This document shows, in pieces, positions 10,222 through 21,541 of a DNA stretch of 64,000 nucleotides. Made by a program: the position numbers and the translations under genes. Position 1 is the first letter of the stretch. Each line of letters starts with the position of its first letter. Origin of the DNA: Garcia nutans (lineage: Eukaryota; Streptophyta; Magnoliopsida; Malpighiales; Euphorbiaceae); the NCBI GenBank assembly GCA_947685225.1, contig CANTUV010000072.1, positions 1,116,001 through 1,180,000 on the forward strand, in the 5' to 3' direction. Below the pieces are notes generated by a model. It worked only from the letters and a program-made list of their open reading frames with translations. It searched no databases and was not told where the DNA came from.

Positions 10222-11264
10222 TAAGATAATCATGCTAATAATATGACTCCGTGCAATGCAATGTCATTTCTCAAACCATAATATATATGTAACATCATAT
10301 ATGCAAAATTTACAATATACTTTCACATTACATATCACATTTTATTATCTTTTCATATACCTCATTAGTATTCATTTAATCATCAATACAAAGCAAAACA
10401 AACATCATTCATGACTCACATTAACCATAGACAAGCATGGGCCCAAGACACACTAATATGCCATTCAATTTTCAGAGTTAATGTTTTGGTTCTATCATCA
10501 CATTTATCAATATCAATATCATAGACCCAACTAGGCTTCAAGGATTAAGTTCAACCAAGCTTCAAGGGGAGCAAAGCATGCTAAGCTTCTACCCAACTTG
10601 GCTTCAAGAACTAACCCAACCTAGCTTCAAGGGTGGTAACATCTCAATTAGGCTTCAAGGATTCAATCCAACCTAACTTCAAGAGATTGTTACTATCATT
10701 AGGCATGCCACCAATAACATACTCTGAAAATGGAATAACACATTAGCCACACAATTCATTTTCATATCAATTATCATTTCCATTCTCAATTCTCATCAAC
10801 ATTTAGGCAAACATGCCTTCATTCTCTCAATAATATCATCATAGCCAATAACAATGGCCTCACCTTTCATTTCACAATATAACACTTCATTAATCAAGTG
10901 TATACTTATCTCATCCATGATCACATTATATCTCATATAGCATCATTCATCATATCTTATTTGAATTATCATTTCATATTTGATACAACATTTCAAGGTA
11001 CATTACTCATAAAATACAATACCTTTCACAATGCATAACATAACATTGTTTAAATCTCAACAATGCAATTAGGGCAAAGAACAACTTATATGATTCATAG
11101 CTTTAGGATCTTCCATATGCATTTGATTAGTTCATTCATTGATTCAAGTGTGTTTAAAGTGTTTTAGGGTTAGGTTTAAGAACCAACCCACCTTTGAAGA
11201 ACCAAAACAATGCAAAAAGAACAAAGAAACAAAACCCTAACCAACTCATTTGATGGACACGGGC

Positions 11265-11465
11265 AGCACACATGAGGGACACGGCCAAGCTTGTGGCCGT
11301 GTCTCTCAATTCAACTTTGGCAGTAGCAAACACGGCTTAGGGACACGGCCGTGTCTCTTCAACCAAAACCCACAGCAGCTCACACGGCTTGGGAACACGG
11401 CTGTGTCACCCAAAAATTAATCCAACACGTCCAAAATCATATGACTTGGCCGTGTCTCCCAAAAC
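11265..11465 (-). repeat. GACACGG palindrome cluster
   Basis: Several ACACGGC/GCCGTGT palindromes. The best, at 11275-11306, has AGGGACACGGCCA on the left and an almost perfect complement on the right around AGCTTG. The same palindrome is present in the Athila LTR at 44368-44399. Confidence 0.8.
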
Positions 11466-12272
11466 CAAAACCCTACTTCTAACCAACTCTCTTCCAAATG
11501 CATTAAAACTCAATATACATCATACCACATGCTTCAAATGAACATCATCAATGTTCTAAACATATATTCATTACAATAATCACTTTAAAACACATTAATA
11601 TCACAATTAAACAAACACCATCTCAAAACCCTAATTAATCACCATCCTTTTTCATCTTTCAAAAACAACATCCATTTAAACATACAATCTTTACAATCAA
11701 CCCAACACTAATTCCATCTTTTAACTTACAATCAATTTTAACACTTAAAAACATAACACAAACTCATCTCATCATCACACCAACAAAACCTAATTCCTTT
11801 CTCACACCACTTCAAAAGAATTGAAGACATTAAAGAGAAGATCTTACCTTATATGAAGAAATTCCACCAATCTTTCACCAAATCTCTCAATTCCTTCATC
11901 AATTTGAGTATAGCATCAAGAACACTTCCCTTTCCCTATGTCTTCTACAATGGCCGGCACCAACATGAGAAGAAAAGAAAATGCACAAGTCAACCTCTCT
12001 TTCCTTCTTAATCTCCACCATGCATTTCATCCAAACAATTACCAAAATGCCCTCAAACATATAACTAACCTTTTGTCTTATATAAGCCCATATATGTAAT
12101 TACACACTCAACAATAAAATATCTTCTTCCACTAACCAACACTTTGACTCTCCCTTTGACCATTTTATATGTTATATATATCACAATATACACAACATAT
12201 AAACTTGGCTCTAAACCCTAAATTCTTTCCCAAAACTCTTATACTTTTCTTTTCTCAAATTAGACCAACAAT

Positions 12273-12312
<40 letters not shown>

Positions 12313-12351
12313 GCAAAACTTCTAGGGCATAAATGAGGATATTACACTTCC

Positions 12352-13259
12352 CAAGGTCAACATCTTTAAGGCTCATCATATCTCAGTACAAAAGTTGTAA
12401 TATCATCACAATTCCTCTAAATCAACATATCTTAAGGGAGGAAGTCAAATTACCAAAAAAGTGAAAGATCCAACACCACAAACTAGTGAGACATTCAAAA
12501 GCATCCCTAAAGCTATCAAGTCGGCGTATCAGGAAATGGTTGATTGTGACTCAAATCAGCTAAAGTACCAAACCTCCACATCATAGAGCTACAAAACTTC
12601 AACATCTATTCCCATAAGAACCTAGGAGCAACATCTTATTCTATGGATGGTAACCATCCCACCAATCCAGACATAAATATGAGAAAGTGATGCATTAAGA
12701 GCTATGAACAAAAATTAGCCTAATACTTCAACAAGAGAGGTCATCCAAAATTCTTTAAAGCAAGTGCATTACCTCCAGAGCTCCCATCTTTGTAGACTTA
12801 GATGGGACAAAGATAAGAACTATGATAACCTGATTCTTTAGAAAATGTAATTGATATGTAGGCAACCCAATTATGCTCGGTTTCACTTGTTCCAACCCAA
12901 TCTAAGTTGGTCCAAATAATATCAAAACTTCTCATGCCAAGGTCATAAAAAAAGGAAGAGGAAAAGCTCACTAAGCTAAAACTTGAAAGAGAAGCTTAGG
13001 CAAAAATTAGAGCCAGTTTGTCAAGTTGAAAACCTACAAGGGTTGCTCAAGCAAAAATTAGAGGAAAAAAATGGTTTACTAAAATCAAGGCTTATTAAAG
13101 TTAAAAGTCAAAAATTTAAAGTCATAGCTCTTAGGGGACATAACCCAAAGTTGTCATTTAAATCTTAGGTATAGGTGCAGCCTCCTTCTTAATGTCTTCC
13201 TCTAATCTAGTCTCCAAGGTTTATTAGTTACGCCTTCTCATAGGACCATAAACCAGACA
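12352..13259 (+). mobile_element. Degraded Tat 3' region with hairpin motifs
   Basis: This continues the Tat copy broken by the solo LTR. 12880-13200 resembles the 1810-2230 part of the first Tat copy: AAGTTGGTCCAA, the CTAAGCTAAAACTTGAAAGAG and AAGCTTAGGCAAAAATTAG hairpin words at 12960-13075, then GCAGCCTCCTTC near the antisense-gene side. No reading frame survives. Its far side probably continues at 26764. Confidence 0.5.
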
Positions 13260-13990
13260 CATACTAAAAGCGAGCAAAATTTGCTAACATAGTGAGTAGA
13301 ATTTGTTAGCTTTTGGATGGATAATTCAGACTAATATTATGTGATCTTATTAAATTTGAGGCATTTTTGCATAGGTTATAGCTTAAAGAAGGAACAAAAG
13401 TCAAGTTGAATAAAGTTGCAAGAAATTGCTAGAAAAGAGCTGCAAAGAGCCTCGGGTGTAACCCTTGGGCAAGTCTTGTGCCCAAGGGGGTCTGATACTT
13501 AAATATTACACGGGCCAGCTGCGAATCCTGATTTGCTTGGGAGACTTGAGATATGATTTTTTAGCATATTTCTATAGATATTAGGATCTATATATTTCCT
13601 TATTAAATAGACATTAATTATAAATTTTAATAGTTGATTAATTATTAATTATTTTTATTATATTTTATTTTTATTTTCCTAATTAGAGTATGAAACTGGT
13701 GGGTATTAAAGCCAACCTTTTGGCAGCCCTAAAATCTTCTTCTTCTTCTCCTCTTGTACTCTTCACATTTTCTATCAGCCATTGAAATATATTTTTATTT
13801 TGGTTTTTCGTCAAAGCATGTGTAACTAAACTCTTCTCAGTTGAAGGGGTAATCAAAGTTTTCAATTTGTCAGGATTTGTGATATTTAATCAATTCTTTA
13901 CTTTCCTTTCTTTAAATTTAGAATTTATGTTTCCTCTGCAGCTTATTATTGCTATTATTTTGCTAGTTAAACAATAGGGTCCATTGCTTG

Positions 13991-16672
13991 TGTAATATCC
14001 TCATTTATGCCCTAGAAGTTTTGCATATTGTTGTGGTTGTTATTGTTATAAATTGGATTGAATGTATATGATGGGATAAGAAAAGAAATTGGGAGGAGAA
14101 TGCTTGTGTATATGTGTATTGGGAAAGAATTAGGGTTTAGAGAGAATGGTATATATTGTGTATATGAGGATATATATAACATATAAATGGGTCAAAGGAA
14201 GAGTCAAAGGAAGAGAGAGATATTTTTATGTGATATGTGTAATTACTATCATGGGCATACATGAGACAAAAGTTAAATTAAATGATTAAGGGTAATTAAG
14301 TAATTGCTTGAATTGGAACTCTTGGTGGAGATTTAAAGAAGAGTTGACTTTGGTTTATTCATAATTTCTTCTTCTTCTTCATGTGTGTGGCCGGCTCCTC
14401 CATAGAGAAAGGAAAGCAAGTGGTGAAGAGAGGATCTTGACGTGTTGAGCTCAAATTGAAGGAAGATTAAGTGTTTAAGTGTTGATTCAAGAAGTTTTAA
14501 CTAAGGTAAGATCTTTCCTTTGATTTCTTTCCTACTTTTGAAGTGGTATGGGAAGTTAATTAGGGTTTGATGATTTGATGATGAGATGTGTTTATGATTT
14601 ATTCTCAAGTGTTGAAATGGAATTAAAGATAAGAAGCTAGGTTGGTGTTGGTGATGGAAGAGTAAGAGTGTGTTTAGTGAATTCTTTTTCTGTTTTACAA
14701 TTAGTAAAGGCTGTAACTTGTATGATTTTTAATTAATTATAGAAAAATGTTCTTGAAGTGAATTTTTGATATGTTGTGCCTATATGAGTCTAGAATGACT
14801 GAAAAATATGTTGATTCGATTTTGGAATGGTTATGAGTTTAGAAAAATTATTTTTAGTAGAACTGTTCCAGCAGGTACCTTAACTGAGACAGCTATATTT
14901 CGGGATTTTTAATAAAATGTAGAAAAATCATATCCAATTGAATTTTGGATATGTTGTTGCTTAGTGAGTCTAGTATTTGAGAAAAATAATTTAGAACCAC
15001 GTTGATTGAATTTGATTTATGGAATTCACAAAGTTCAGAACTGCTGCCAGGATGCAGGGCAATTGGGGCAGTCTGGTTAGGTGAACTATTTGACCAAGAT
15101 TTTGTGTTCAGTTTGATCTGAAATTTTAAAGGAATGATTTTAAGATACAACACTAAATTCTGTAAAAATTGTAGAATTGTTAATCAAGTAGATTATTTTA
15201 TACAATTTTTCAAAATAAGGATAAAATGGAGTCTAAAACCAGAATGTATTATTCATATGAATCATATCAATTGTTCTTTGCCCTAATTGCATTGTTGAGA
15301 TTGAACAATGTTATGTTATGCATTGTGAATGGTTATGTGTTTCATGAATAATATACATTGAAATTGAAATAATAATTCAAATAAGACATGATATGAGACA
15401 ATGCCATTGTGATTGACTATGATGATGATATTGAAAGAAAGAAGGCATGTTTGCCTAAATGTGATGAGAATTTGAGAATGGAAATTGTAACTATATAATA
15501 AATGAATTGTTTGTTTAATATGTTATTCAGTTTCAGAGTTCTGGATTTGGGTGGCATGCCTAAGAAATGATGAAAGGTAACAGTCTTGCCGGGTTGAGGA
15601 TCTCCTCATATGTGTTGAGTTGATGGTCCAAGAGACTGGGTCTGTTACACTATGAGAATTGTGAATATAAGATATATGATTTGTAACAGTCTTGCCGGGT
15701 TGAGGATCTCCTCATATGTGTTGAGTGATGGTCCAAGAGACTGGGTCTGTTACACTATCCATGGATAGAGATACATGTATATACATTGCCTACGGGCGTG
15801 ATTATTGTGACTATGAACCAAATCAGTAACTTTGAACTCTGAATATCGTATTAAATACTTGTTGGGCCCATAGGTGTCAAGGTTATATGAATGTCCTAAA
15901 TAATGTTATGAGTTAATGAAATGAGATGTTGGTTATTGAGTATGATTGAGTAATGTTGAATGTGGAAAGATGTTGAAATGGGGTATACTCATATGACTAT
16001 GATTTGTGAAATGCATAATTATGTGATTAACTTTATATTTATGATGTTGATCTTATCAATAACATATGTGGCATTGCATTACATTAAAGCATACCATTAG
16101 CATGTTTTATCTTACTAAGCCCTTGGCTTAGCGCGATAGTGTTTAATCGCGCAGGTAATAAAGTTGATAGAGTTGAACCCGAGAGTTCATCAAGACCAAG
16201 TGAGAGTAGACCTTGAAGAATCCATTTAGGGAGCTTAAAGATCAGAGTAGACTTGCCAATCATGTATATTTCTTTATATTTTGTAAAGAAATGTTTAGTA
16301 TGTAAATATGTAAATATTTTATAACTTCCGCTGTGTAATATTTAAATATAGGGATTGTCACAAAACCTTTATGTTATGTTGCACTAGAAGTGTAAATTCT
16401 TTTTGCAGGTTGTAGTTGAGGTTACAAGGGGGATTTATTGGGAGTGTACTGAGAATGATTTTGTTTGCATTGGTTTGTGTAAAATGTTTTTAAAAATAAG
16501 AAAAAAAACCGGTTTTGTCGACACTTGGGACTCAATTTTTAGGCGAAACTATGGCAAAATTTTAAAAAAAAAAATCGGAACTAAAATTTGACTAAGTAAA
16601 ATTGGTAGCAACATTAGGTTAGTGTGGCGCCTCTACTCAGCTTACACATGTAGGTCGGGAAGGGGTGTTACA
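13991..16672 (+). repeat. Element A 5' LTR
   Basis: 2682 bp, TG...CA ends. It contains a 75-bp module (GTAACAGTCTTGCCGGGTTG ... GGGTCTGTTACACTA) given twice at about 15578-15655 and 15681-15758, a diverged duplication at about 14705-15020, the double hairpin at 16115-16156, and a 3' module from about 16395 that matches the LTR end at 63320-63593. It has no GACACGG palindromes, unlike its relatives. Confidence 0.95.
16115..16156 (+). other. LTR double hairpin (element A 5' LTR)
   Basis: Stems CTAAGCC/GGCTTAG (loop CTT) and GCGCGAT/ATCGCGC (8-base loop) share one G and are followed by AGGT. The other copy of the LTR has it at 23667-23708. Confidence 0.9.
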
Positions 16673-16679
16673 ATTATTT

Positions 16680-16692
16680 TGGTATCAGAGCC
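16680..16692 (+). other. Primer-binding site, tRNA-iMet type
   Basis: TGGTATCAGAGCC lies 7 bases behind the LTR end and matches the 3' end of initiator methionine tRNA, the usual primer of plant chromoviruses. Confidence 0.9.
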
Positions 16693-16716
16693 TAGGTTTG
16701 AGATTCTCAACCTAGG
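16691..16716 (+). other. Hairpin directly behind the primer site
   Basis: CCTAGGT pairs with ACCTAGG and, inside, TGAG with CTCA around an ATT loop. A changed but still pairing version lies behind the primer sites at 48188-48214 and 35625-35650. Confidence 0.8.
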
Positions 16717-16846
16717 TAAAATGTGATAAAAAGACTATTTTGATTTTTAAAAAAAAAGTGGTTTTTGAATAACATATATGTTTGGGATTGGCAACCTCTG
16801 ATCTTTAATAAGATGTAGTATGTTGTGTTTGCAGACTTAGGTTGTG

Positions 16847-19800
16847 ATGGATTCTCACTCACGACAGTCGGTTGAGGGTAGTGCCGAGAGTATTGCCCCT
16901 GATGATGGAGCTAGGGTTGTTAGTGTTGAGGAGGCACCTGCTTCGGTGTCAGGGAGATCAGCTGGGGAGGAGGTTCTGCTAGCTTGGGTTAGGCATGTGA
17001 TAGAGGCTTTGAGGCCAGCATCAGTGCAACCACAGCCACCACCATCACCCCCACAGCCTTTGGTAGCAGTGAGGCAATATGATAAACTAAGGAAGTTTGG
17101 AGCAGAGGATTTTATAGGTACTACTGATCCAGTTGTGGCTGAGCAATGGTTAGACAAAGTTCAGAGAATAGTTGTTCAGTTGCAAGCCACCCCTGAGGAA
17201 AAGTTTGACTATGCAAGATCTTTGCTGCAGAAGGATGCCTACGATTGGTGGAGGACAGTGCCCCATTCTATGGATGATCCACCAACTTTGTCATATGCTG
17301 ATTTTCTGAGGGAATTTGAGCTGAAGTATACTCCTAGGGAGTATAAAGACATGAAGAAGATGGAGTTCTTGAGCTTGAAGCAAGACAGCAAGACTGTTAC
17401 TGAGTATGAAGTTGAGTTTATTCGACTGAGTCAGTATGCTGGGGGTATCATTGCTGATGAGATAGATAGATGCAGGAGATTTGAAGAGGGGTTAAGGCCT
17501 TCTCTTATATGTCATGTGGCTGGTTCAAGATATAATGATTTTTCTCAGCTTGTGGCAGCAGCTCGCAGTGTGGAGAGAGCTCAAGTTATTGCAGCTGCTT
17601 CAGAGGAAGAGACTAGAGTTAGGAGGCCCCAGTTTGAGGCAGGGTCTTCTTCTGCAAAGAGAGGAAAAGGGAGTTTTGTTCCTCGGGGTGGTAGGAGCCA
17701 GAGACCAGTGGGTAGGTCAGTGCAGTTATAGAGACAGAGATTTAGACCTGCAGCTTCAGTAGCGAGTGCTCCTACTCCTGGAGTTCAGAGATCCACCTTA
17801 CCTGTGTGTAACCAGTGTGGTGGAAGACATGGGGGCGTTTGTTGGAGGTATAGTAGATCAGGGGTATGCTTCAGGTGTGGATCACCTGATCACTTTGTGA
17901 GAGACTGTCCTGAGAGATAGGAACAGATGTCAGTTGATACAGCAGCTTCTCAACCTAGTGCGAGGGGAGGCCGAGGAGGCAGAGGTGCCAGCCGAGGAGG
18001 TAGACCTGGGTTCAGTTCTAGAGAAGGTGCTACATCCAGGGAGGGTAGACCAGAGGAGGTTGGATCTTCCCAGAGGATGTATGTTATGCAGAGGCAGCCA
18101 GATGCATCGGCAGTCATAGCTGGTACTTTTTCTTTATTTGATATTTCAGTACTTGCTTTGATTGATCCGGGTTCCACACATTCATATATTAGTGCATCCG
18201 TTTTGCCTGTGTTTGATGTGCATGCTGAGTCCCTAGGATTTGATGTGTTGGTGACAAATCCGTTAGGGCATAGTGTGATGGTTAGTAAAGTGCACCGGGA
18301 TTGTGCAGTGAGGGTGCAGGGTGAGGAGTTCCTTGGAGATTTGATTGAGATGCCATTTAAGGAATATGATGTGATCCTAGGCATGGATTGGTTAGCTATA
18401 CATGGAGCTGTAGTTGATTGTAAAAAGAAAATTGTTTCTTTGAGAACTGTTGATGGTAGAGATGTGATAGTATCTAATGAGCAGGAACAGCTAGCCTCCT
18501 TATTTGTTTCAGCTGTTGCAGCTAGAAGATTGATTAGGAAGGGGTGTGAAGCCTATCTTGCTCATGTGGTGGATACTAGAGTGAAGGGTTCTCCTATTGA
18601 TAGTATTGCTACAGTTGCAGAGTTCCCTGATGTTTTTCCAGAGGAGTTGCCAGGATTGCCTCCTGAGAGAGAGGTGGAGTTCGGTATCGAATTGTTGCCT
18701 GGTACCACTCCTATCTCGATTACTCCTTACGGAATGGCACCAGCAGAATTAAGGGAGTTGAAAGTGCAATTACAGGAGTTATTGGACAAAGGATTTATTC
18801 GCCCCAGTGTTTCTCCTTGGGGAGCTCCTGTGCTATTTGTGAAAAAGAAAGATGGTACTATGAGGTTGTGTATCGATTATAGGCAATTGAACAAGGTGAC
18901 TATTAAAAATAAATATCCTTTGCCTAGAATTGATGACCTTTTTGATCAATTGAAGGGTGCAGCTGTATTTTCTAAAATTGATTTGAGATCTGGGTACCAT
19001 CAGCTGAGAGTCAGAGCTGAGGATGTTCCGAAGACCGCCTTTCGGACCGGGTATGGGCATTATGAATTTCTAGTTATGCCTTTTGGTCTAACGAATGCAC
19101 CTGCAGCTTTTATGGATTTGATGAATAGGGTGTTTAGGCCCTATTTGGATCAGTTTGTAGTGGTCTTCATTGATGACATTCTGGTGTATTCGCGGAATGA
19201 AGAGGAACATGATATGCATCTGCGGATTGTGTTGCAGATTTTGAGAGAGAAGCAGTTGTTTGCTAAATTGAAGAAGTGTGAGTTCTGGTTGGATCAAGTA
19301 GCTTTTCTCGGACATATTGTTTCAGCAGAAGGCATTAGAGTTGATCCAAGTAAAGTTGAAGCTATTCTGAATTGGAGTCCACCTAAGTCTGTGACAGAGA
19401 TTAGAAGTTTTCTAGGTTTGGCAGGCTATTACCGGCGGTTTGTGAAAGGGTTTTCTTTAATAGCTACTCCACTCACCAGATTGCTTCGTAAGGGAGTGAG
19501 GTTTTTGTGGACGGATCAATGTCAGGCTAGCTTTGAGCAGTTGAGAGATATGTTGACTCAAGCGCCTGTTCTTACTTTACCTGTGGAAGGCAAACCATAT
19601 GTGATCTACAGTGATGCTTCACATAGAGGTTTGGGGTGTGTATTGATGCAGGAAGGTAAAGTTATAGCTTATGCATCTAGGCAGTTGAAACCGCATGAGC
19701 TTAACTATCCGACCCATGATTTGGAATTGGCTGCCATTGTGTTTGCATTAAAGATTTGGCGCCACTATCTGTTTGGGGAGAAATGTTTCATCTACACTGA

Positions 19801-21494
19801 TCACAAGAGTTTGAAGTATTTGGGTGTCCAGAAAGAACTCAATCTTCGTCAGAGGAGATGGTTAGAATTGATTAAAGACTACGACTGCTTGATTGACTAT
19901 CATCCAGGTAAAGTAAATGTTGTTGCTGATGCCTTGAGTCGGAAGTCTTTAGCTGGTTTAACAGTTTACTCGCTCTCGTTGCTTGTTGAGTTGAGAGCAT
20001 TGCATGCCAGTTTTGTACCTTGTGATGATGGTGCATTGTTGGCACAGTTGCAATTGAAGCCAGTTTTGTTAGATCAGATTAAAGAGGCTCAGATGAATGA
20101 TATGAAGATTCAGAAGATTATTTCAGATTGTCAGAGTGGAAAGAGTAGAGATTTTGTTGTGAAGAGTGATGGGAGCCTATGGTTTAAAAACAGATTATGT
20201 GTACCCGATGATGCTGATTTGAAGAAGATTATTTTGGAAGAAGCTCATCAGTCGATGTTTGCTATGCATCAGGCAATACCAAGATGTATCATGATTTGAG
20301 ACAGCATTATTGGTGGATTGGGTTAAAGAGAGACATTGCTGAGTTTGTATCAAAATGTCTCACTTGTCAGAAGGTTAAAGCAGAGCATCAAGTTCCCACC
20401 GGGTTGCTTCAACCGTTGTCAGTGCCAGAATGGAAGTGGGAAAGAGTGACAATGGACTTTGTGTCTGCGTTGCCATTGACACAAAGGAAACATGATGCCA
20501 TATGGGTGATTGTGGATAGATTGACTAAGACAGCTCATTTCCTTCCGGTGCGGATGGATTACTCTTTGGAGAAGTTGGCTGAGCTGTATATCCATGAGAT
20601 TGTGAAGTTGCATGGTGTTCCAACTTCTTTAGTATCTGATCGAGATCCCAGGTTTACTTCAAGATTTTGGAAGAGTTTGCATAGTGCTTTGGGTTCTAGA
20701 CTGCATTTCAGCACTGCTTTTCATCCACAGACGGATGGACAGTCAGAGAGGGTGATACAGATTATTGAGGACATGTTGAGAAGCTGTGTCATTGATTTCA
20801 CTGGAAGTTGGGATAGATTTTACCTCTTGTGGAGTTTGCATACAACAACAGTCACCAATCCAGCATTGGTATGGCACCGTTTGAAGCATTGTATGGCAGA
20901 CGGTGTAGGACACCTCTTTGTTGGAATGAGCTTGGAGATAATAAGTTGATTGGTCCTGATTTGATTCAAGAAACTGAAGAAAAAGTAAAGTTGATTCGAG
21001 ACAGGTTAAAAGCAGCTTCAGACCGACAGAAATCTTATGCAGATCTGAAAAGGAGAGATATAGAGTTTGATGTTGGAGATAAGGTATTTCTGAAAGTGTC
21101 TCCTTGGAAGAAGATTTTCAGGTTCGGTCAGAAAGGAAAATTGAGTCCTCGTTTCATTGGGCCGTATGAAGTGTTAGAAAGAGTTGGGCCAGTGGCGTAT
21201 CGACTTGCTCTGCCACTTGAGTTGGATCGTATTCATAACGTATTTCATGTTTCTATGTTGAGGAGGTATAGGTCGGATCCATCTCATGTGTTGCCGATTG
21301 AGTCAATTGAAGTAAATCCTGATTTGACATTTGAAGAGGAACCAGTTGCTATTTTGGCACATGATGTGAAAGAGTTGAGAAACAAGAAAGTGCCACTTGT
21401 GAAGATTTTGTGGAAGAATCATGGAAAAGAAGAAGCAACTTGGGAAAGTGAACAATCCATGCAAGAGCAATATCCGCAATTGTTTCAGCTTTAA
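16847..21494 (+). pseudogene. Element A gag-pol polyprotein with four breaks
   Basis: ATG 16847 opens a frame through gag (RKFGAEDFIGTTDPVVAEQW; zinc knuckle CFRCGSPDHFVRDC near 17868-17910), protease (LIDPGSTHSYIS, catalytic D at 18164), reverse transcriptase (FIDDILVYS near 19165), RNase H (VIYSDASHRGLG, then YTDHKSLKYL) and integrase (TMDFVSALP, LVSDRDPRFTS, TDGQSERV giving D, D and E). A chromodomain closes it (PLVKILWKNHGKEEATWESE, about 21380-21460). Breaks: TAG at 17729-17731 and at 17918-17920, both in the same frame as what follows; a lost base near 20270 and another near 20818 in integrase. The two TAGs flank the zinc knuckle and would fit CAG-to-TAG change; stop readthrough is possible but lacks known context. 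The rest is intact, in keeping with a young copy. Confidence 0.95.
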
Positions 21495-21528
21495 TATCAG
21501 GTAATTTCGAGGACGAAATATTCTTTTT

Positions 21529-21541
21529 AGAGGGGGAGAAT
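21529..21541 (+). other. Polypurine tract of element A
   Basis: AGAGGGGGAGAAT touches the 3' LTR. About 10 bases before it, GTAATTTCGAGGACGAAAT (21501-21519) is also kept ahead of the tract in the coding-free element at 51735. Confidence 0.9.

Larger units (their letters stand above)
9752..12346 (-). mobile_element. Chromovirus-type solo LTR
   Basis: On the minus strand it starts TGTAATATCCTCATTTATGC, as element A does, and ends GGGTGTTACA. It is flanked by the 5-bp target duplication CTTCC at 9747-9751 and 12347-12351, so it is a complete solo LTR left by recombination between two LTRs. It holds a (CAA)n run at about 12262-12312, GACACGG palindromes at 11265-11460, and the double hairpin at 10180-10221, whose 42 bases equal those of element A. 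It interrupts degraded Tat DNA. Confidence 0.92.

Noticed and set aside
17950..18384. 144-codon minus-strand frame
   Set aside because: Shadow of the protease region of element A on the plus strand.
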